Notes under the pieces: model-generated
Told to the model about the DNA's origin: nothing
Database searches by the model: none
Seen by the model: only the letters and a program-made list of their open reading frames with translations
Position numbers and translations under genes: made by a program
Shown here: one piece after another, positions 1 to 8,941 of the stretch
Numbering within the stretch: position 1 is the stretch's first letter
Layout: every line of letters starts with the position of its first letter
Source of the DNA: Oleispirillum naphthae
GTDB taxonomy: Bacteria > Pseudomonadota > Alphaproteobacteria > Rhodospirillales > Rhodospirillaceae
Reading direction: 5' to 3'
DNA length: 64,000 nucleotides
Assembly (NCBI GenBank): GCA_027864655.1
Contig: JAQAZG010000008.1
Coordinates: 107,084-171,083, forward strand

Positions 1-1
1 C

Positions 2-2719
2 TATGCGCTCTTGAACGTCAAGGACCGCCTGGCGCGGATCGAGGGCGTCGGCCAGGTGCAGCTCTTCGGTTCCGGCGATTACGCGATGCGCATCTGGCTC
101 GACCCGCAGAAGGTGGCGCAGCGCGGCCTTTCGGCGGGCGACGTGGTCGCGGCGATCCGCGCGCAGAACGTCGCCGCGGCGGCGGGCACGGTCGGCGCGT
201 CGCCGGGGCTGCCGAACCTCGACGTGCAGCTTTCGGTGAACGCCGAGGGCCGCCTCAAGACCCCCGAGGAATTCGGCGACATCATCGTCAAGACCGGGGC
301 CGACGGCGCGGTGACGCGGCTCAGGGACCTCGGCCGCATCGAGATGGGCGCGGCGGACTATTCCCTGCGCTCGCTGCTCGACAACCGCTCCGCGGTGGCG
401 ATCCCGATTTCGCAGGCGCCGGGCTCCAACGCCATCGCGATCTCCGACGCGGTGCGCGCGACCATGGCGGAACTCAAGACCTACATGCCGCCGGGCGTCG
501 AGTATTCCATCGTCTACGACCCCACGCAGTTCGTCCGCGCCTCGATCCAGTCCGTGGTGCACACCCTCGCCGAGGCGATCGGCCTCGTCGTCCTGGTGGT
601 GATCCTCTTCCTCCAGACCTGGCGCGCCTCGATCATTCCCTTGCTCGCGGTGCCGGTTTCGGTGGTCGGCACCTTCGCGGCGATGCACCTGATCGGCGTG
701 TCGATCAACGCGCTGTCGCTGTTCGGCCTGGTGCTCGCCATCGGCATCGTCGTCGATGACGCGATCGTCGTGGTCGAGAACGTCGAGCGCAACATCGCCG
801 CCGGGCTCTCGCCCAAGGACGCCACCTATCAGGCGATGCGCGAGGTCTCCGGCCCGATCGTCGCGATCGCCCTGGTGCTGGTCGCGGTGTTCGTGCCGCT
901 CGCCTTCATCTCCGGGCTTTCCGGGCAGTTCTACAAGCAGTTCGCGCTGACCATCGCGATCTCGACGGTGATCTCCGCGGTCAACTCGCTCACCCTTTCG
1001 CCCGCGCTGGCGGCGCTGCTGCTGAAGGGCCACGACGCGCCGAAGGACCTCCTCACCCGCATCATGGACCGCGGCCTCGGCTGGCTGTTCCGCGGCTTCA
1101 ACCGCGGCTTCGGGCGCAGCGCTTCGGCCTATGGCGCGGGGCTCGGCCGCGTGCTCGGGCGCAAGTCGCTGGTGCTCGTCGTTTATGCCGGGCTGCTCGG
1201 CGCGACCGCGTGGCTGTTCCAGGCGGTGCCGGGCGGCTTCGTGCCGATGCAGGACAAGCAGTACCTGATCGGCTTCGCGCAGCTCCCCGACGGCGCGACG
1301 CTCGACCGCAGCGAGGGGGTGATCCGCACGATGAGCAAAATCGCCATCGACGACCCCGGCGTCGAGCACGCCATCTCCTTCCCCGGCCTGTCGATCAACG
1401 GCTTCACCAACAGCGCCAACTCCGGCATCGTCTTCGCCGGGCTGAAACCGTTCGAGGAACGCCGCGACCCGGCGCTCTCCGCGGGCGCCATCGCGATGCG
1501 CCTGAACCGGCAGTACGCGGCAATCCAGGACGCCTTCGTGGTGATGTTCCCGCCGCCGCCGGTGATGGGGTTGGGGACCACCGGCGGCTTCAAGCTCGAA
1601 ATCGAGGACCGCGCCTCGCGCGGCTACCGCGCCCTCGACGCGGCGACCAAGGCGTTCCTCGCCAAGGCGGCGCAGGCGCCGGAACTCGCCAACCTGTTCA
1701 CCTCGTACCAGGTCAACGTGCCGCAGCTCTTCGCCGACGTCGATCGCACCAAGGCGCGCCAGCTCGGCGTCGCGGTGCCCGACATCTTCGCCACCCTGCA
1801 GGTCTACCTCGGCAGCCTCTACGTCAACGACTTCAACACCCTGGGCCGCACCTACTCGGTGCGGGTGCAGGCGGACGCGCCGTTCCGCGCGCACGCCGAC
1901 GACATCGGCAGGCTCAAGGTGCGCTCGTCCTCCGGAGACATGGTGCCGCTCTCCGCGGTGCTCACCGTCACCCCCTCCGCCGGGCCGGAGCGCGCGATGC
2001 GCTACAACGGCTTCCTCGCCGCAGACGTCTCGGGCGGCGCTGCGCCGGGGTATTCCTCCGGGCAGGCGCAGGCGGCGGTGGAGCGCATCGCGGCGGAAAC
2101 CCTGCCCCCCGGCTTCGCCTACGAATGGACCGACCTCACCTACCAGCAGATCATCGCGGGCAACACCTCGACCCTGGTCTTCGGCCTCGCCATCCTCCTC
2201 GTCTTCCTCGTCCTCGCGGCGCAGTACGAGAGCCTGACCCTCCCCGCCGCGATCATCCTGATCGTGCCGATGAGCCTGTTCGCCGCGATCGCCGGCGTCT
2301 GGCTGACCCAGGGCGACAACAACATCTTCACCCAGATCGGCTTCATCGTCCTGGTCGGCCTGTCGGCGAAGAACGCCATCCTCATCGTCGAGTTCGCGCG
2401 CGAGCTGGAACTCGCCGGACACTCGCCGGTGGCCGCGGCGATCGCCGCGGCGCGGCTGCGGCTGCGGCCGATCCTGATGACCTCGCTCGCCTTCGTCATG
2501 GGCGTGGTGCCGCTTGTGCTCGCCACCGGCGCGGGCGCGGAGATGCGCCGCGCCATGGGCGTCGCGGTGTTTTCCGGCATGCTCGGGGTGACCGCCTTCG
2601 GCATCTTCATGACGCCGGTGTTCTACGTGCTGATCCGCGCCCTCGGCGGGCGGCTGCACGCCCACCACGCGCCCTCGGTGCGGGAGGAAGAGGTGGCGGA
2701 AATCGAAGCGGCGGAGTGA
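2..2719 (+). CDS. RND efflux pump inner-membrane permease, MexF/OqxB-like (5' partial)
   Basis: Proton-driven inner-membrane subunit of a tripartite RND (HAE1) drug efflux system. The frame is open through the left edge: in-frame residues YALL precede the first in-window start codon, so about 150 N-terminal residues are missing and 905 are visible. The membrane block around residues 185-340 contains GIVVDDAIVVVENVE, carrying the paired Asp of the proton relay in transmembrane helix 4. The second membrane block from about residue 725 contains GLSAKNAILIVEFA with the matching Lys. VPGGFVPMQDKQY and a porter domain with PPPPVMGLGTTGGF are typical of the MexF/OqxB branch. The adaptor and outer-membrane partners would lie upstream. 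The substrate cannot be read from the sequence. Confidence 0.93.
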   Translation, partial: YALLNVKDRLARIEGVGQVQLFGSGDYAMRIWLDPQKVAQRGLSAGDVVAAIRAQNVAAAAGTVGASPGLPNLDVQLSVNAEGRLKTPEEFGDIIVKTGADGAVTRLRDLGRIEMGAADYSLRSLLDNRSAVAIPISQAPGSNAIAISDAVRATMAELKTYMPPGVEYSIVYDPTQFVRASIQSVVHTLAEAIGLVVLVVILFLQTWRASIIPLLAVPVSVVGTFAAMHLIGVSINALSLFGLVLAIGIVVDDAIVVVENVERNIAAGLSPKDATYQAMREVSGPIVAIALVLVAVFVPLAFISGLSGQFYKQFALTIAISTVISAVNSLTLSPALAALLLKGHDAPKDLLTRIMDRGLGWLFRGFNRGFGRSASAYGAGLGRVLGRKSLVLVVYAGLLGATAWLFQAVPGGFVPMQDKQYLIGFAQLPDGATLDRSEGVIRTMSKIAIDDPGVEHAISFPGLSINGFTNSANSGIVFAGLKPFEERRDPALSAGAIAMRLNRQYAAIQDAFVVMFPPPPVMGLGTTGGFKLEIEDRASRGYRALDAATKAFLAKAAQAPELANLFTSYQVNVPQLFADVDRTKARQLGVAVPDIFATLQVYLGSLYVNDFNTLGRTYSVRVQADAPFRAHADDIGRLKVRSSSGDMVPLSAVLTVTPSAGPERAMRYNGFLAADVSGGAAPGYSSGQAQAAVERIAAETLPPGFAYEWTDLTYQQIIAGNTSTLVFGLAILLVFLVLAAQYESLTLPAAIILIVPMSLFAAIAGVWLTQGDNNIFTQIGFIVLVGLSAKNAILIVEFARELELAGHSPVAAAIAAARLRLRPILMTSLAFVMGVVPLVLATGAGAEMRRAMGVAVFSGMLGVTAFGIFMTPVFYVLIRALGGRLHAHHAPSVREEEVAEIEAAE

Positions 2720-2723
2720 CGCG

Positions 2724-2895
2724 GCCAGGGGCGCTGCCCCTGGACCTCGCTGGGGACTCGGTCCCCAGACCCCATGACTCTTTTGCGCGTAGCGCGATAG
2801 AACCATCATGCGGCGTGACGGTCGATAGCCGCTGCGCGGCGAAAAATTAAGGGGAGGGGCGGAGGGACCGAGTCCCTCCGCGAAGTTTTGGTTTT
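2724..2895. repeat. Dispersed palindromic intergenic repeat, copy A
   Basis: Starts with a small hairpin (CCAGGGG...CCCCTGG), followed by an arm containing GGGGACTCGGTCCCC. The core holds GCGCGTAGCGC and GCCGCTGCGCGGC stems between T and A runs. The second arm contains GGAGGGACCGAGTCCCTCC and ends in AAGTTTTGGTTTT. The same modules recur at seven other places in the window. It fills the gap between the efflux gene and the nifE control region, and its last bases touch the NifA site. Confidence 0.8.
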
Positions 2896-2910
2896 GTCGC
2901 GTTCCCGACA
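2895..2910 (+). promoter_or_regulatory. NifA upstream activator sequence for nifE
   Basis: Perfect TGT-N10-ACA (TGTCG-N6-CGACA), the NifA-binding consensus. Its centre is about 55 bases upstream of the GG of the -24 element, a normal enhancer distance. Confidence 0.85.
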
Positions 2911-2955
2911 GCGGCGTTTTTTCTTAATTCCCTGGAACTCCTGGTTTTATCGGCT

Positions 2956-2971
2956 TGGCATGGCGGTTGCT
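2956..2971 (+). promoter_or_regulatory. Sigma-54 (-24/-12) promoter of the nifENX operon
   Basis: TGGCAT-GGCGG-TTGCT with GG and GC separated by exactly ten bases, the RpoN consensus. The expected transcript start is near 2982, about 30 bases before the nifE start. Confidence 0.88.
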
Positions 2972-3012
2972 GCGAAAGCGGCGAGAGGTCAACCCGTGCC
3001 GGAGTGCCGCCG

Positions 3013-4425
3013 ATGAAGCCGCAGGACATTCGCGCCCTCATGGACCAGCCCGCCTGCGCCCACAACGCCAAGGGCAAGTCCGGCTGCGCCAAGCCGAAGC
3101 CGGGCGCGGCGGCGGGCGGCTGCGCCTTCGACGGCGCGCAGATCGCGCTCTTGCCGATCGCCGACGTCGCGCACATCGTGCACGGCGCGATCGGCTGCGC
3201 GGGGTCGAGCTGGGAGAACCGCGGCACCCGCTCCACCGGCCCCAGCCTGTATGCCACCGGCATGACCACCGACCTGACCGAGCAGGACGTGATCATGGGC
3301 CGCGGCGAGAAGCGGCTGTTCCATGCGATCAAGCAGGCGATTTCCACCTACGACCCGGCGGCGGTGTTCGTCTACGCCACGTGCATTCCGGCGTTGATCG
3401 GCGACGACATGGAGGCGGTGTGCGCCGCGGCGCAGGAGGCCTTTGCAAAGCCCGTGGTGCTGGTGGATTCCGCCGGTTTCTACGGCACCAAGCAGATGGG
3501 CAGCCGCATCGCGGGCGAGGTGATGGTGAAGCACGTGATCGGCACCCGCGAGCCGGACCCGGTGCCCGCCGCGGCGGCGCGCCCGGGCATCAAAGTCCAC
3601 GACGTCAACCTGATCGGCGAATACAACATCGCGGGCGAGCTGTGGCACACCCTGCCGCTCCTGGACGAGCTGGGCATCCGCGTGCTGTGCACGCTCTCGG
3701 GCGATGCGCGCTACCGCGAGGTGCAGACCATGCACCGCGCCGAGGCGACCATGGTGGTATGTGCGCGGGCCATGGTGAACGTGGCGCGCAGCCTGGAGAA
3801 GCGCTGGGGCATTCCGTGGTTCGAGGGCAGCTTCTACGGCGTGTCCGACGTGTCCGCCGCGTTGCGCAGCTTCGCGCGGCTGATCGGCGACCCCGGCCTT
3901 GCCGCACGCACCGAGGCGCTGATCGCGCGGGAAGAGGCGAAGGCCGAGGCGGCGCTCGCCCCCTGGCGGCCGCGTCTGAAAGGCAAGCGCGTGCTGCTCT
4001 ACACCGGCGGCGTGAAGTCGTGGTCCGTGGTCTCCGCGTTGCAGGACCTGGGCATCGAGGTGGTGGCCAGCGGCACCCGCAAGTCCACCGAGGAAGACAA
4101 GGCGCGCATCCGCGACCTGATGGGCGAGAACGCCGTCCTCATCGAGGAGGGCAGCGCGCCGCAACTGCTCCAGGCGGTGGCGGACTTGAAGGCCGACATG
4201 CTGATCGCGGGCGGGCGCAACCAGTACGTCTCGCTCAAGGCGCGGATACCCTTTCTCGACATCAACCAGGAGCGCGACTTCGCCTACGCCGGGTACGCGG
4301 GCATGGCGGAACTGGCGCGGCGTCTCGCGCTGTCGCTGGAAAGCCCGATCTGGAAGGCGGTGCGCTCCGCCCCGCCGTGGCGCGCCACGGCGGAGAACTC
4401 CCTGCCCAAGGAGGCCGCGGAATGA
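3013..4425 (+). CDS. nifE: NifE, FeMo-cofactor scaffold alpha subunit
   Basis: NifE pairs with NifN in an alpha2beta2 scaffold on which NifB-cofactor is matured to FeMo-cofactor before transfer to the nitrogenase MoFe protein. The 470-residue protein is of normal family length. It has a short Cys-containing N-terminus and the cluster-ligand segments [12 protein letters not shown] (about residues 60-71) and [12 protein letters not shown]. The later region with [16 protein letters not shown] and the C-terminus are typical of the oxidoreductase/nitrogenase component 1 family. The ATG at 3013 is chosen because GGAG lies eight bases upstream; a GTG at 3004 is also in frame. It is the first gene after the sigma-54 promoter, and its stop overlaps the nifN start (ATGA). 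Confidence 0.97.
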   Translation: MKPQDIRALMDQPACAHNAKGKSGCAKPKPGAAAGGCAFDGAQIALLPIADVAHIVHGAIGCAGSSWENRGTRSTGPSLYATGMTTDLTEQDVIMGRGEKRLFHAIKQAISTYDPAAVFVYATCIPALIGDDMEAVCAAAQEAFAKPVVLVDSAGFYGTKQMGSRIAGEVMVKHVIGTREPDPVPAAAARPGIKVHDVNLIGEYNIAGELWHTLPLLDELGIRVLCTLSGDARYREVQTMHRAEATMVVCARAMVNVARSLEKRWGIPWFEGSFYGVSDVSAALRSFARLIGDPGLAARTEALIAREEAKAEAALAPWRPRLKGKRVLLYTGGVKSWSVVSALQDLGIEVVASGTRKSTEEDKARIRDLMGENAVLIEEGSAPQLLQAVADLKADMLIAGGRNQYVSLKARIPFLDINQERDFAYAGYAGMAELARRLALSLESPIWKAVRSAPPWRATAENSLPKEAAE

Positions 4426-5798
4426 CCGAGATCGTCAAGCGCAGGAAGGCGCTGTCCGTCAATCCGTTGAAGGCGAGCTCCACCCTCGGCGCGTGCCTGG
4501 CGATCATGGGCATCGGCCGCGCCGTGCCGATGATCCACGGCGCGCAGGGCTGCACCGCCTTCGGCAAGATCTTCTTCATCCAGCACTTTCAGGAACCGAT
4601 CCCCCTACAGACCAGCGCGCTCGACCAGACCGGCACGGTGATGGGCTCCTACGACTACCTCAAGGAGGGCCTGGAGACCCTGGCGAAGAAGAAGCCCGCG
4701 CTGATCGGCGTGCCGACCTCGGGCCTCGCCGAGGTGCAGGGCTTCGACCTCGGCATGGGGGTGCGGGAGTTCCGCGCCGCGCATCCGGAGCACGACGACG
4801 TGGTGGTGGTGCCGGTGCATGCGCCGGACTACGTGGGTTCGCTGGAAAGCGGCTTCGCCCACGCCACCGCCGAGATCATCCGCGCCACCGTGCCGGATGC
4901 GCCGGGCCGCGCCGGGGAACGGCGGCGGCAGGTGAACGTCCTGGCCGGGGCGTCGCTCACCCCCGGCGACATCGAATACCTCAAGGAGACGGTGGAGGCG
5001 TTCGGCCTGCGCCCGGTGGTGGTGCCGGATATTTCCGATTCGCTCGACGGCCACCTCGCGCCGGAGCGCTATGCGCCGCAGACCACCGGCGGCACGCCGG
5101 TTTCCGAACTCGCCACTTTGGGGCTTGCGGTGGCCACCGTCGTCGTCGGCGCGTCGATGGCGGAACCGGCGGACGAACTGCGCCGCCGCACCGGGGTGCC
5201 GGACATCCGCTTCGACCACCTCTGCGGCCTCGATGCCGCCGACGCCCTGGTGATGACCCTGCGCGACATCTCCGGCGCCGAAGTGCCGGAGCGCCTGGAC
5301 CGCCAGCGCGCGCAGTTCCTCGACGCGATGCTCGACACCCACTTCATGATGGGTTTTTCCCGCGTTGCGGTGGCCGCCGAGGCCGACCTGCTGGTGGGGT
5401 TGGCGGCGCTGCTGCACGGCACCGGGGCGGAGGTTTCCGCTGCGGTGGCCCCGGCCTATGCGCCGGTGCTCACCCGCTCCGGCCTCGCGGCGGTGCGGAT
5501 CGGCGACCTGGAGGACCTGGAGACCGCAGCGCGGGAAACCGCCGCCGAGGTGCTGATCACCAATTCCCACGGCGTCGCGGTGGCGGAGCGTCTGGGCATT
5601 CCGCTGTTCCGCGCGGGCTTTCCGCAGTTCCACTGGTTCGGCGGCTTCGCCAAGGCGTGGATCGGCTATCGCGGCGGGCGGCAGGCGCTGTTCGACCTCG
5701 CCAATATTCTCACCGCGCTGGAACGCGGCGACCTCCACCCCTACCGCTCGATCTACGGGCAGAAACCGGAATATCGGGCGGAGGCCAGGACCGCATGA
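4422..5798 (+). CDS. nifN: NifN, FeMo-cofactor scaffold beta subunit
   Basis: Partner of NifE in the cofactor maturation scaffold. The 458-residue protein belongs to the nitrogenase component 1 family. Its N-terminal segment carries the single conserved Cys in [11 protein letters not shown] (about residues 33-43), followed by [18 protein letters not shown]. The middle and C-terminal Rossmann-like domains include [21 protein letters not shown]. The ATG overlaps the nifE stop by four bases, so the two subunits are translationally coupled, as expected for an equimolar complex. The stop in turn overlaps the nifX start. Confidence 0.97.
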   Translation: MTEIVKRRKALSVNPLKASSTLGACLAIMGIGRAVPMIHGAQGCTAFGKIFFIQHFQEPIPLQTSALDQTGTVMGSYDYLKEGLETLAKKKPALIGVPTSGLAEVQGFDLGMGVREFRAAHPEHDDVVVVPVHAPDYVGSLESGFAHATAEIIRATVPDAPGRAGERRRQVNVLAGASLTPGDIEYLKETVEAFGLRPVVVPDISDSLDGHLAPERYAPQTTGGTPVSELATLGLAVATVVVGASMAEPADELRRRTGVPDIRFDHLCGLDAADALVMTLRDISGAEVPERLDRQRAQFLDAMLDTHFMMGFSRVAVAAEADLLVGLAALLHGTGAEVSAAVAPAYAPVLTRSGLAAVRIGDLEDLETAARETAAEVLITNSHGVAVAERLGIPLFRAGFPQFHWFGGFAKAWIGYRGGRQALFDLANILTALERGDLHPYRSIYGQKPEYRAEARTA

Positions 5799-6280
5799 GC
5801 CCGCCCGCCGCCACCCACCTGGCCGTCGTGCCGCCGCCCGAGGTTCCGGAGTCCGCCGGCACCGCGCTGCGCGTCGCCTTCGCCACCGGCGACCGCCGCC
5901 ACGTGGACCAGCACTTCGGCTCGGCGGAAGGGTTTTCGGTCTACCTCGTCACCGCGTCGGGCCACGCCTTCGCCGAGGCGGTGCGGTTTTCCGCCGCGGA
6001 AGAGGACGGCAACGAGGACAAGCTCGCCGAGCGCATCGCGGCGCTGGAAGGCTGCGCCGCGGTCTACGTGCAGGCGGTGGGCAGCTCGGCGATTCAGCGC
6101 CTCCTCGCCGCGGGGGTGCAGCCGCTGAAAGTGATGCCGGGGCTGCCGATCGCCGATGCGATCGCCGGTCTGCGCAAGGAAATCGCCGCGATGAGCGCGC
6201 CATGGATTGTGCGCGCGCTCAAGGTGCGCAAGGATCCCTCCCGTTTCGAAGCCATGACTGCGGAGGAGTGGGATGAGTGA
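5795..6280 (+). CDS. nifX: NifX, NifB-cofactor/VK-cluster carrier
   Basis: NifX is a small cofactor-binding protein that carries FeMo-cofactor precursors between NifB and NifEN. The 161-residue protein has the Dinitrogenase iron-molybdenum cofactor-binding fold: RVAFATGDRRHVDQHFGSAE near residues 26-45 carries the typical DQHFG segment. The YVQAVGSSAIQRLLAAGVQP stretch (about residues 90-109) is the other core block. The C-terminal SRFEAMTAEEWDE is also typical of NifX. The start overlaps nifN by four bases and the end overlaps the next gene by eight. Confidence 0.95.
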   Translation: MSPPAATHLAVVPPPEVPESAGTALRVAFATGDRRHVDQHFGSAEGFSVYLVTASGHAFAEAVRFSAAEEDGNEDKLAERIAALEGCAAVYVQAVGSSAIQRLLAAGVQPLKVMPGLPIADAIAGLRKEIAAMSAPWIVRALKVRKDPSRFEAMTAEEWDE

Positions 6281-6758
6281 TGGGAGGGTGCCGCCACCGG
6301 GGCGACAGGACGCCCCGGTGGCGGAACGCCCGGTTCGGGTGGAGTCCCTGGAGGGGGGCTTCGCCTGGGTGGTCGCCGACCGCGCGGGCGGCTGTTCCGG
6401 CTGTCCGGAGAAGGGCGGCTGCGGGCATGCCGCGCTGCTGGGGGAGGCTCCGCCGATCCGCCTCAAGGTGGACAACCGGCTGAACGCGAAGCCCGGCGAG
6501 TGGGTGGCCATCGGCCTGCCGTCGTCCGGGTTGATCGCCTCTTTCGGCGTGGCCTACGGGCTGCCGGTGCTGGGCTTCCTGGCGGGAACGCTGGCGGGCT
6601 CCGCCTTCGGCGGCACCGCGGCGGCGATGCTGGGCGGGGCGTGCGGACTGGGATTGGCGTTTCTCGCCGGACGCCGCCTGTGTGCGGCGGGACGCGGCCG
6701 GACGGCGCCGGAGATGTTGCGTAAGGTGCCGCCGCCCGCCGGGCCCTGCGGCACGTAA
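6273..6758 (+). CDS. RseC/MucC-family protein (SoxR-reducing-system/Rnf-associated type)
   Basis: A 161-residue small membrane protein of the RseC/MucC family. After a variable N-terminus it has a Cys-rich motif, GGCSGCPEKGGCG (about residues 39-51), a likely metal or cluster ligand set. A short beta domain follows (VDNRLNAKPGEWVAIGLP), then two membrane helices between about residues 90 and 140. RseC homologues accompany Rsx/Rnf electron-transfer complexes, which keep SoxR or nitrogenase electron carriers reduced. The gene lies inside the nifENX operon and overlaps nifX by eight bases, with GGAGG ahead of its ATG. With apbE three genes on, this hints at an Rnf complex coded elsewhere. The exact function here is inferred. 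Confidence 0.8.
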   Translation: MSDGRVPPPGRQDAPVAERPVRVESLEGGFAWVVADRAGGCSGCPEKGGCGHAALLGEAPPIRLKVDNRLNAKPGEWVAIGLPSSGLIASFGVAYGLPVLGFLAGTLAGSAFGGTAAAMLGGACGLGLAFLAGRRLCAAGRGRTAPEMLRKVPPPAGPCGT

Positions 6759-6785
6759 CCGGAGAACCAGGAGAAGGGGACGGGA

Positions 6786-7262
6786 ATGGTTGTGAAGGAC
6801 GATTGCGTGATCGCCGCGGACGACCCGGTGCTCAAGACCGCCTTTGCGGCGGAGATGCTGCGCCAGATGCGGGCGATCGACCGCTACGGCGTGCAGGACG
6901 GCTGGCCGCTGCACAAGGTTCTGGACCCGTTCGTGCTCACCATCGAGCGCCGCCGCGAGATGCCGGTGATCGGCGACCCGGACGAGGACGTGGTGGCCCG
7001 CGTGCGCGCCTTCTACAACGGCATCGCCGCGATGATCGAGCAGGAGTGCGGCCTCATCGCGGTGCCGCTGGTCTCGCTGACGCACGAGGGCTTCGGCCGC
7101 GCGCTGATCACCGTGGGCAAGCTGGTGGTGACGGACAAGACGCTGCGCGACGTCCACCGCTTCGGCTTCCTCAGCCTCTCCAAGATGAAGGACGAGGCGG
7201 ACAAGCACCTCTCCGTCGCGCTGGCCCTGGTCGGCCGGTTCCCCGCCGTCGCGGGGCTGTAA
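6786..7262 (+). CDS. NifX-associated nitrogen fixation protein (DUF269)
   Basis: A 158-residue protein of the NifX-associated DUF269 family, found almost only next to nifENX in diazotrophs. Recognisable segments are FAAEMLRQMRAIDRYG, LHKVLDPFVLTIERRREMP and the closing KDEADKHLSVALALV. Its biochemical role is not firmly known; a role in cofactor handling is inferred from location. It starts 27 bases after the RseC-like gene, on the same strand, and precedes the ferredoxin gene. The second small nifX-associated protein (DUF683), often found next to it, is absent here. Confidence 0.93.
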   Translation: MVVKDDCVIAADDPVLKTAFAAEMLRQMRAIDRYGVQDGWPLHKVLDPFVLTIERRREMPVIGDPDEDVVARVRAFYNGIAAMIEQECGLIAVPLVSLTHEGFGRALITVGKLVVTDKTLRDVHRFGFLSLSKMKDEADKHLSVALALVGRFPAVAGL

Positions 7263-7293
7263 CCGCACCCACCCAAGCAGGAAGGACCATCTC

Positions 7294-7572
7294 ATGGCCA
7301 ACATCATGGGAACGACGCGCGGCGGCACGCCGTGGGAACCGCAATTCATCGTCGCGATCGACCAGACCCTCTGCATCGGCTGCGGCCGCTGCTACAAGAC
7401 CTGCGCGCGCGACGTGCTGGAGCTGATCGAGCGCGAAGGCGACGACGACGACCTGGACGACGATCAGGCGATGGTGATGAGCGTCAAGAACGCCATGGAC
7501 TGCATCGGCTGCGAGGCGTGCGGCAAGGTCTGCTCCAAGAAGGCGATCGCCCACGCCCCCGCCGCGCTGTAA
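7294..7572 (+). CDS. fdxB: Nif-specific 2[4Fe-4S] ferredoxin III (FdxB type)
   Basis: A 92-residue bacterial-type ferredoxin with two cluster motifs: CIGCGRCYKTC (about residues 27-37) and CIGCEACGKVC (about residues 70-80). They are separated by an acidic insert (DDDDLDDD) characteristic of ferredoxin III in nif operons. It is likely to donate electrons during cofactor assembly or to nitrogenase. It lies 31 bases after the DUF269 gene in the nifENX transcription unit. Confidence 0.93.
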   Translation: MANIMGTTRGGTPWEPQFIVAIDQTLCIGCGRCYKTCARDVLELIEREGDDDDLDDDQAMVMSVKNAMDCIGCEACGKVCSKKAIAHAPAAL

Positions 7573-7646
7573 GGGCTGCGCCTTGCCCGCCCGGACCGCC
7601 GGGGGATAGACTGTTCGCCCTTTCCACGAAAACGGAGCGACGGGCG

Positions 7647-8681
7647 ATGAAACCTGCGGGCCTGGCGGCGGTGCTTCTGCTGCTTGCCGGATGCGGCGAT
7701 GCGACCACCGAGTACAAGACCTCGGAATACGTCTTCGGCACCCTCGTCGAGGTCACCGTGCGCGGCGTCGCGGAGGAAAAGGCCCGCGCCGCCGTGGCCG
7801 CGGTGAGCGAGGGCTTCCGCCGCATGCACAAGGACTGGCACGCCTGGAAGCCGGGCGGCGAACTGATGACCCTCAACGCCGCGTGCAAGACCGGCGCGGC
7901 GGTGACGCTCTCCGACTTCACCCTCGACCAGATCAAGGCGGCGAAAACCTATTACGCGCAGAGCGACGGCCTGTTCGACGCCGCGGTGGGCGAGATCGTC
8001 GGCGCGTGGGGCTTCCATGCCGACGAGCCGCCGAAGGGCCGCATCCCGCCGCTCGCAACCATCCGCGCGCTCGCCGCGGCGCACCCCGGCATGGACGACA
8101 TTCATATCGACGGCCACACCGTCACCTGCGCCAACCCTGCGGCGGGGCTGGACTTCGGCGGCTTCGCCAAGGGCGCGGCGGTGGACTGGGCGCTGGCGGA
8201 GATGAAGAAACGCGGCATCGCCAACGCGGTGATCAGCGCGGGCGGCAACGTCGGCGCGATGGGCAGCCACGGCGACCGCCCGTGGCGCATCGGCATCCGC
8301 GACCCGAAGAAATGGGGCGTCATCGCCTCGGTCGATCTCGAACCGGACGAGAGCGTCTATACCTCCGGCAACTACGAACGCTTCCGCGAGTGGGAGGGGG
8401 TGCGCTACTCCCACATCATCGACCCGCGCACCGGCATGCCGGTGGACCATATCCTCTCCACCACGGTGATCGCGGAAAACGGCTCGCTCGCCGATGCCGC
8501 CTCCACCGCACTCACCGTCGCCGGAATGCGGGACTGGCCGCGCATCGCCAAACGCATGGGCATCACCCGCGTCCTCATGGTGGACGATAGCGGAACCATC
8601 GCCGCCAGCCCGGACATGGCGAAACGCCTGATCTTCCCCGAGGGACAGAAACCCAATCTGGTGATCCGCCCCATCGAGTGA
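7647..8681 (+). CDS. apbE: ApbE-family FAD:protein FMN transferase (lipoprotein)
   Basis: Attaches FMN covalently to Thr of target proteins such as the RnfG/RnfD and NqrB/C subunits. The 344-residue precursor begins with a lipoprotein signal (LLLLAGC, Cys near residue 17), so it acts in the periplasm anchored to a membrane. Family motifs are visible: FDAAVGEIVGAWGF, DFGGFAKGAAVD (about residues 169-180), NAVISAGGNVGAMG and the C-terminal YSHIIDPRTGMPVDH. It is 74 bases after the ferredoxin gene and may belong to the same transcript. With the RseC-like gene it suggests flavinylation of an Rnf complex supplying low-potential electrons to nitrogenase; this link is inference. Confidence 0.9.
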   Translation: MKPAGLAAVLLLLAGCGDATTEYKTSEYVFGTLVEVTVRGVAEEKARAAVAAVSEGFRRMHKDWHAWKPGGELMTLNAACKTGAAVTLSDFTLDQIKAAKTYYAQSDGLFDAAVGEIVGAWGFHADEPPKGRIPPLATIRALAAAHPGMDDIHIDGHTVTCANPAAGLDFGGFAKGAAVDWALAEMKKRGIANAVISAGGNVGAMGSHGDRPWRIGIRDPKKWGVIASVDLEPDESVYTSGNYERFREWEGVRYSHIIDPRTGMPVDHILSTTVIAENGSLADAASTALTVAGMRDWPRIAKRMGITRVLMVDDSGTIAASPDMAKRLIFPEGQKPNLVIRPIE

Positions 8682-8684
8682 TCC

Positions 8685-8700
8685 TGTCGGGTTTGCGACA
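8685..8700 (+). promoter_or_regulatory. NifA upstream activator sequence for the iscA-nfu unit
   Basis: TGT-N10-ACA with the same TGTCG-N6-CGACA halves as the other two sites. It begins three bases after the apbE stop codon. It lies about 190 bases upstream of the -24 element, much farther than the 55-65 bases at nifE and nifV, because a palindromic repeat occupies the interval. Confidence 0.75.
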
Positions 8701-8878
8701 CAAAGCAGGGGCTATGCCCCTGCACCCCACGAAGGGCCGGGAGGCCCTTCGATCCCCCCTTGTTTTGCCGCGAAGCGGCGGAAATTTGGGATGATTCCAT
8801 AAGGGATTGCGCTTCGCGCGAAAAATAAAGAAGGGTCCGGGAATTCCTTCCCGGGCGGGGTCCGGGGCGGCAGCCCCG
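8701..8878. repeat. Divergent palindromic intergenic repeat, copy B
   Basis: A chain of hairpins with the architecture of the dispersed family but diverged sequence: GCAGGGGCTATGCCCCTGC, CGAAGGG...CCCTTCG, GCCGCGAAGCGGC, GCGCTTCGCGC followed by an A run, CCCGGG...CCCGGG and CCGGGGCGGCAGCCCCGG. It sits between a NifA site and its sigma-54 promoter. Confidence 0.6.
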
Positions 8879-8882
8879 GCTC

Positions 8883-8898
8883 TGGCACGCCGCTTGCG
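8883..8898 (+). promoter_or_regulatory. Sigma-54 promoter of the iscA-nfu unit
   Basis: TGGCAC-GCCGC-TTGCG with GG-N10-GC spacing, the best RpoN match in the window. The predicted transcript start is about 30 bases upstream of the iscA-like gene. Confidence 0.85.
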
Positions 8899-8941
8899 CA
8901 GCACCTCCCCGAAACGCTCTTCGAGCCGAGGGAGGCGCAGG

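Noticed and set aside
2955..4421. Long open frame running through nifE in another frame and joining nifN
   Set aside because: Arg/Ala-rich translation typical of a shifted frame in GC-rich coding DNA. The true nifN start at 4422 overlaps the nifE stop and begins the family sequence.
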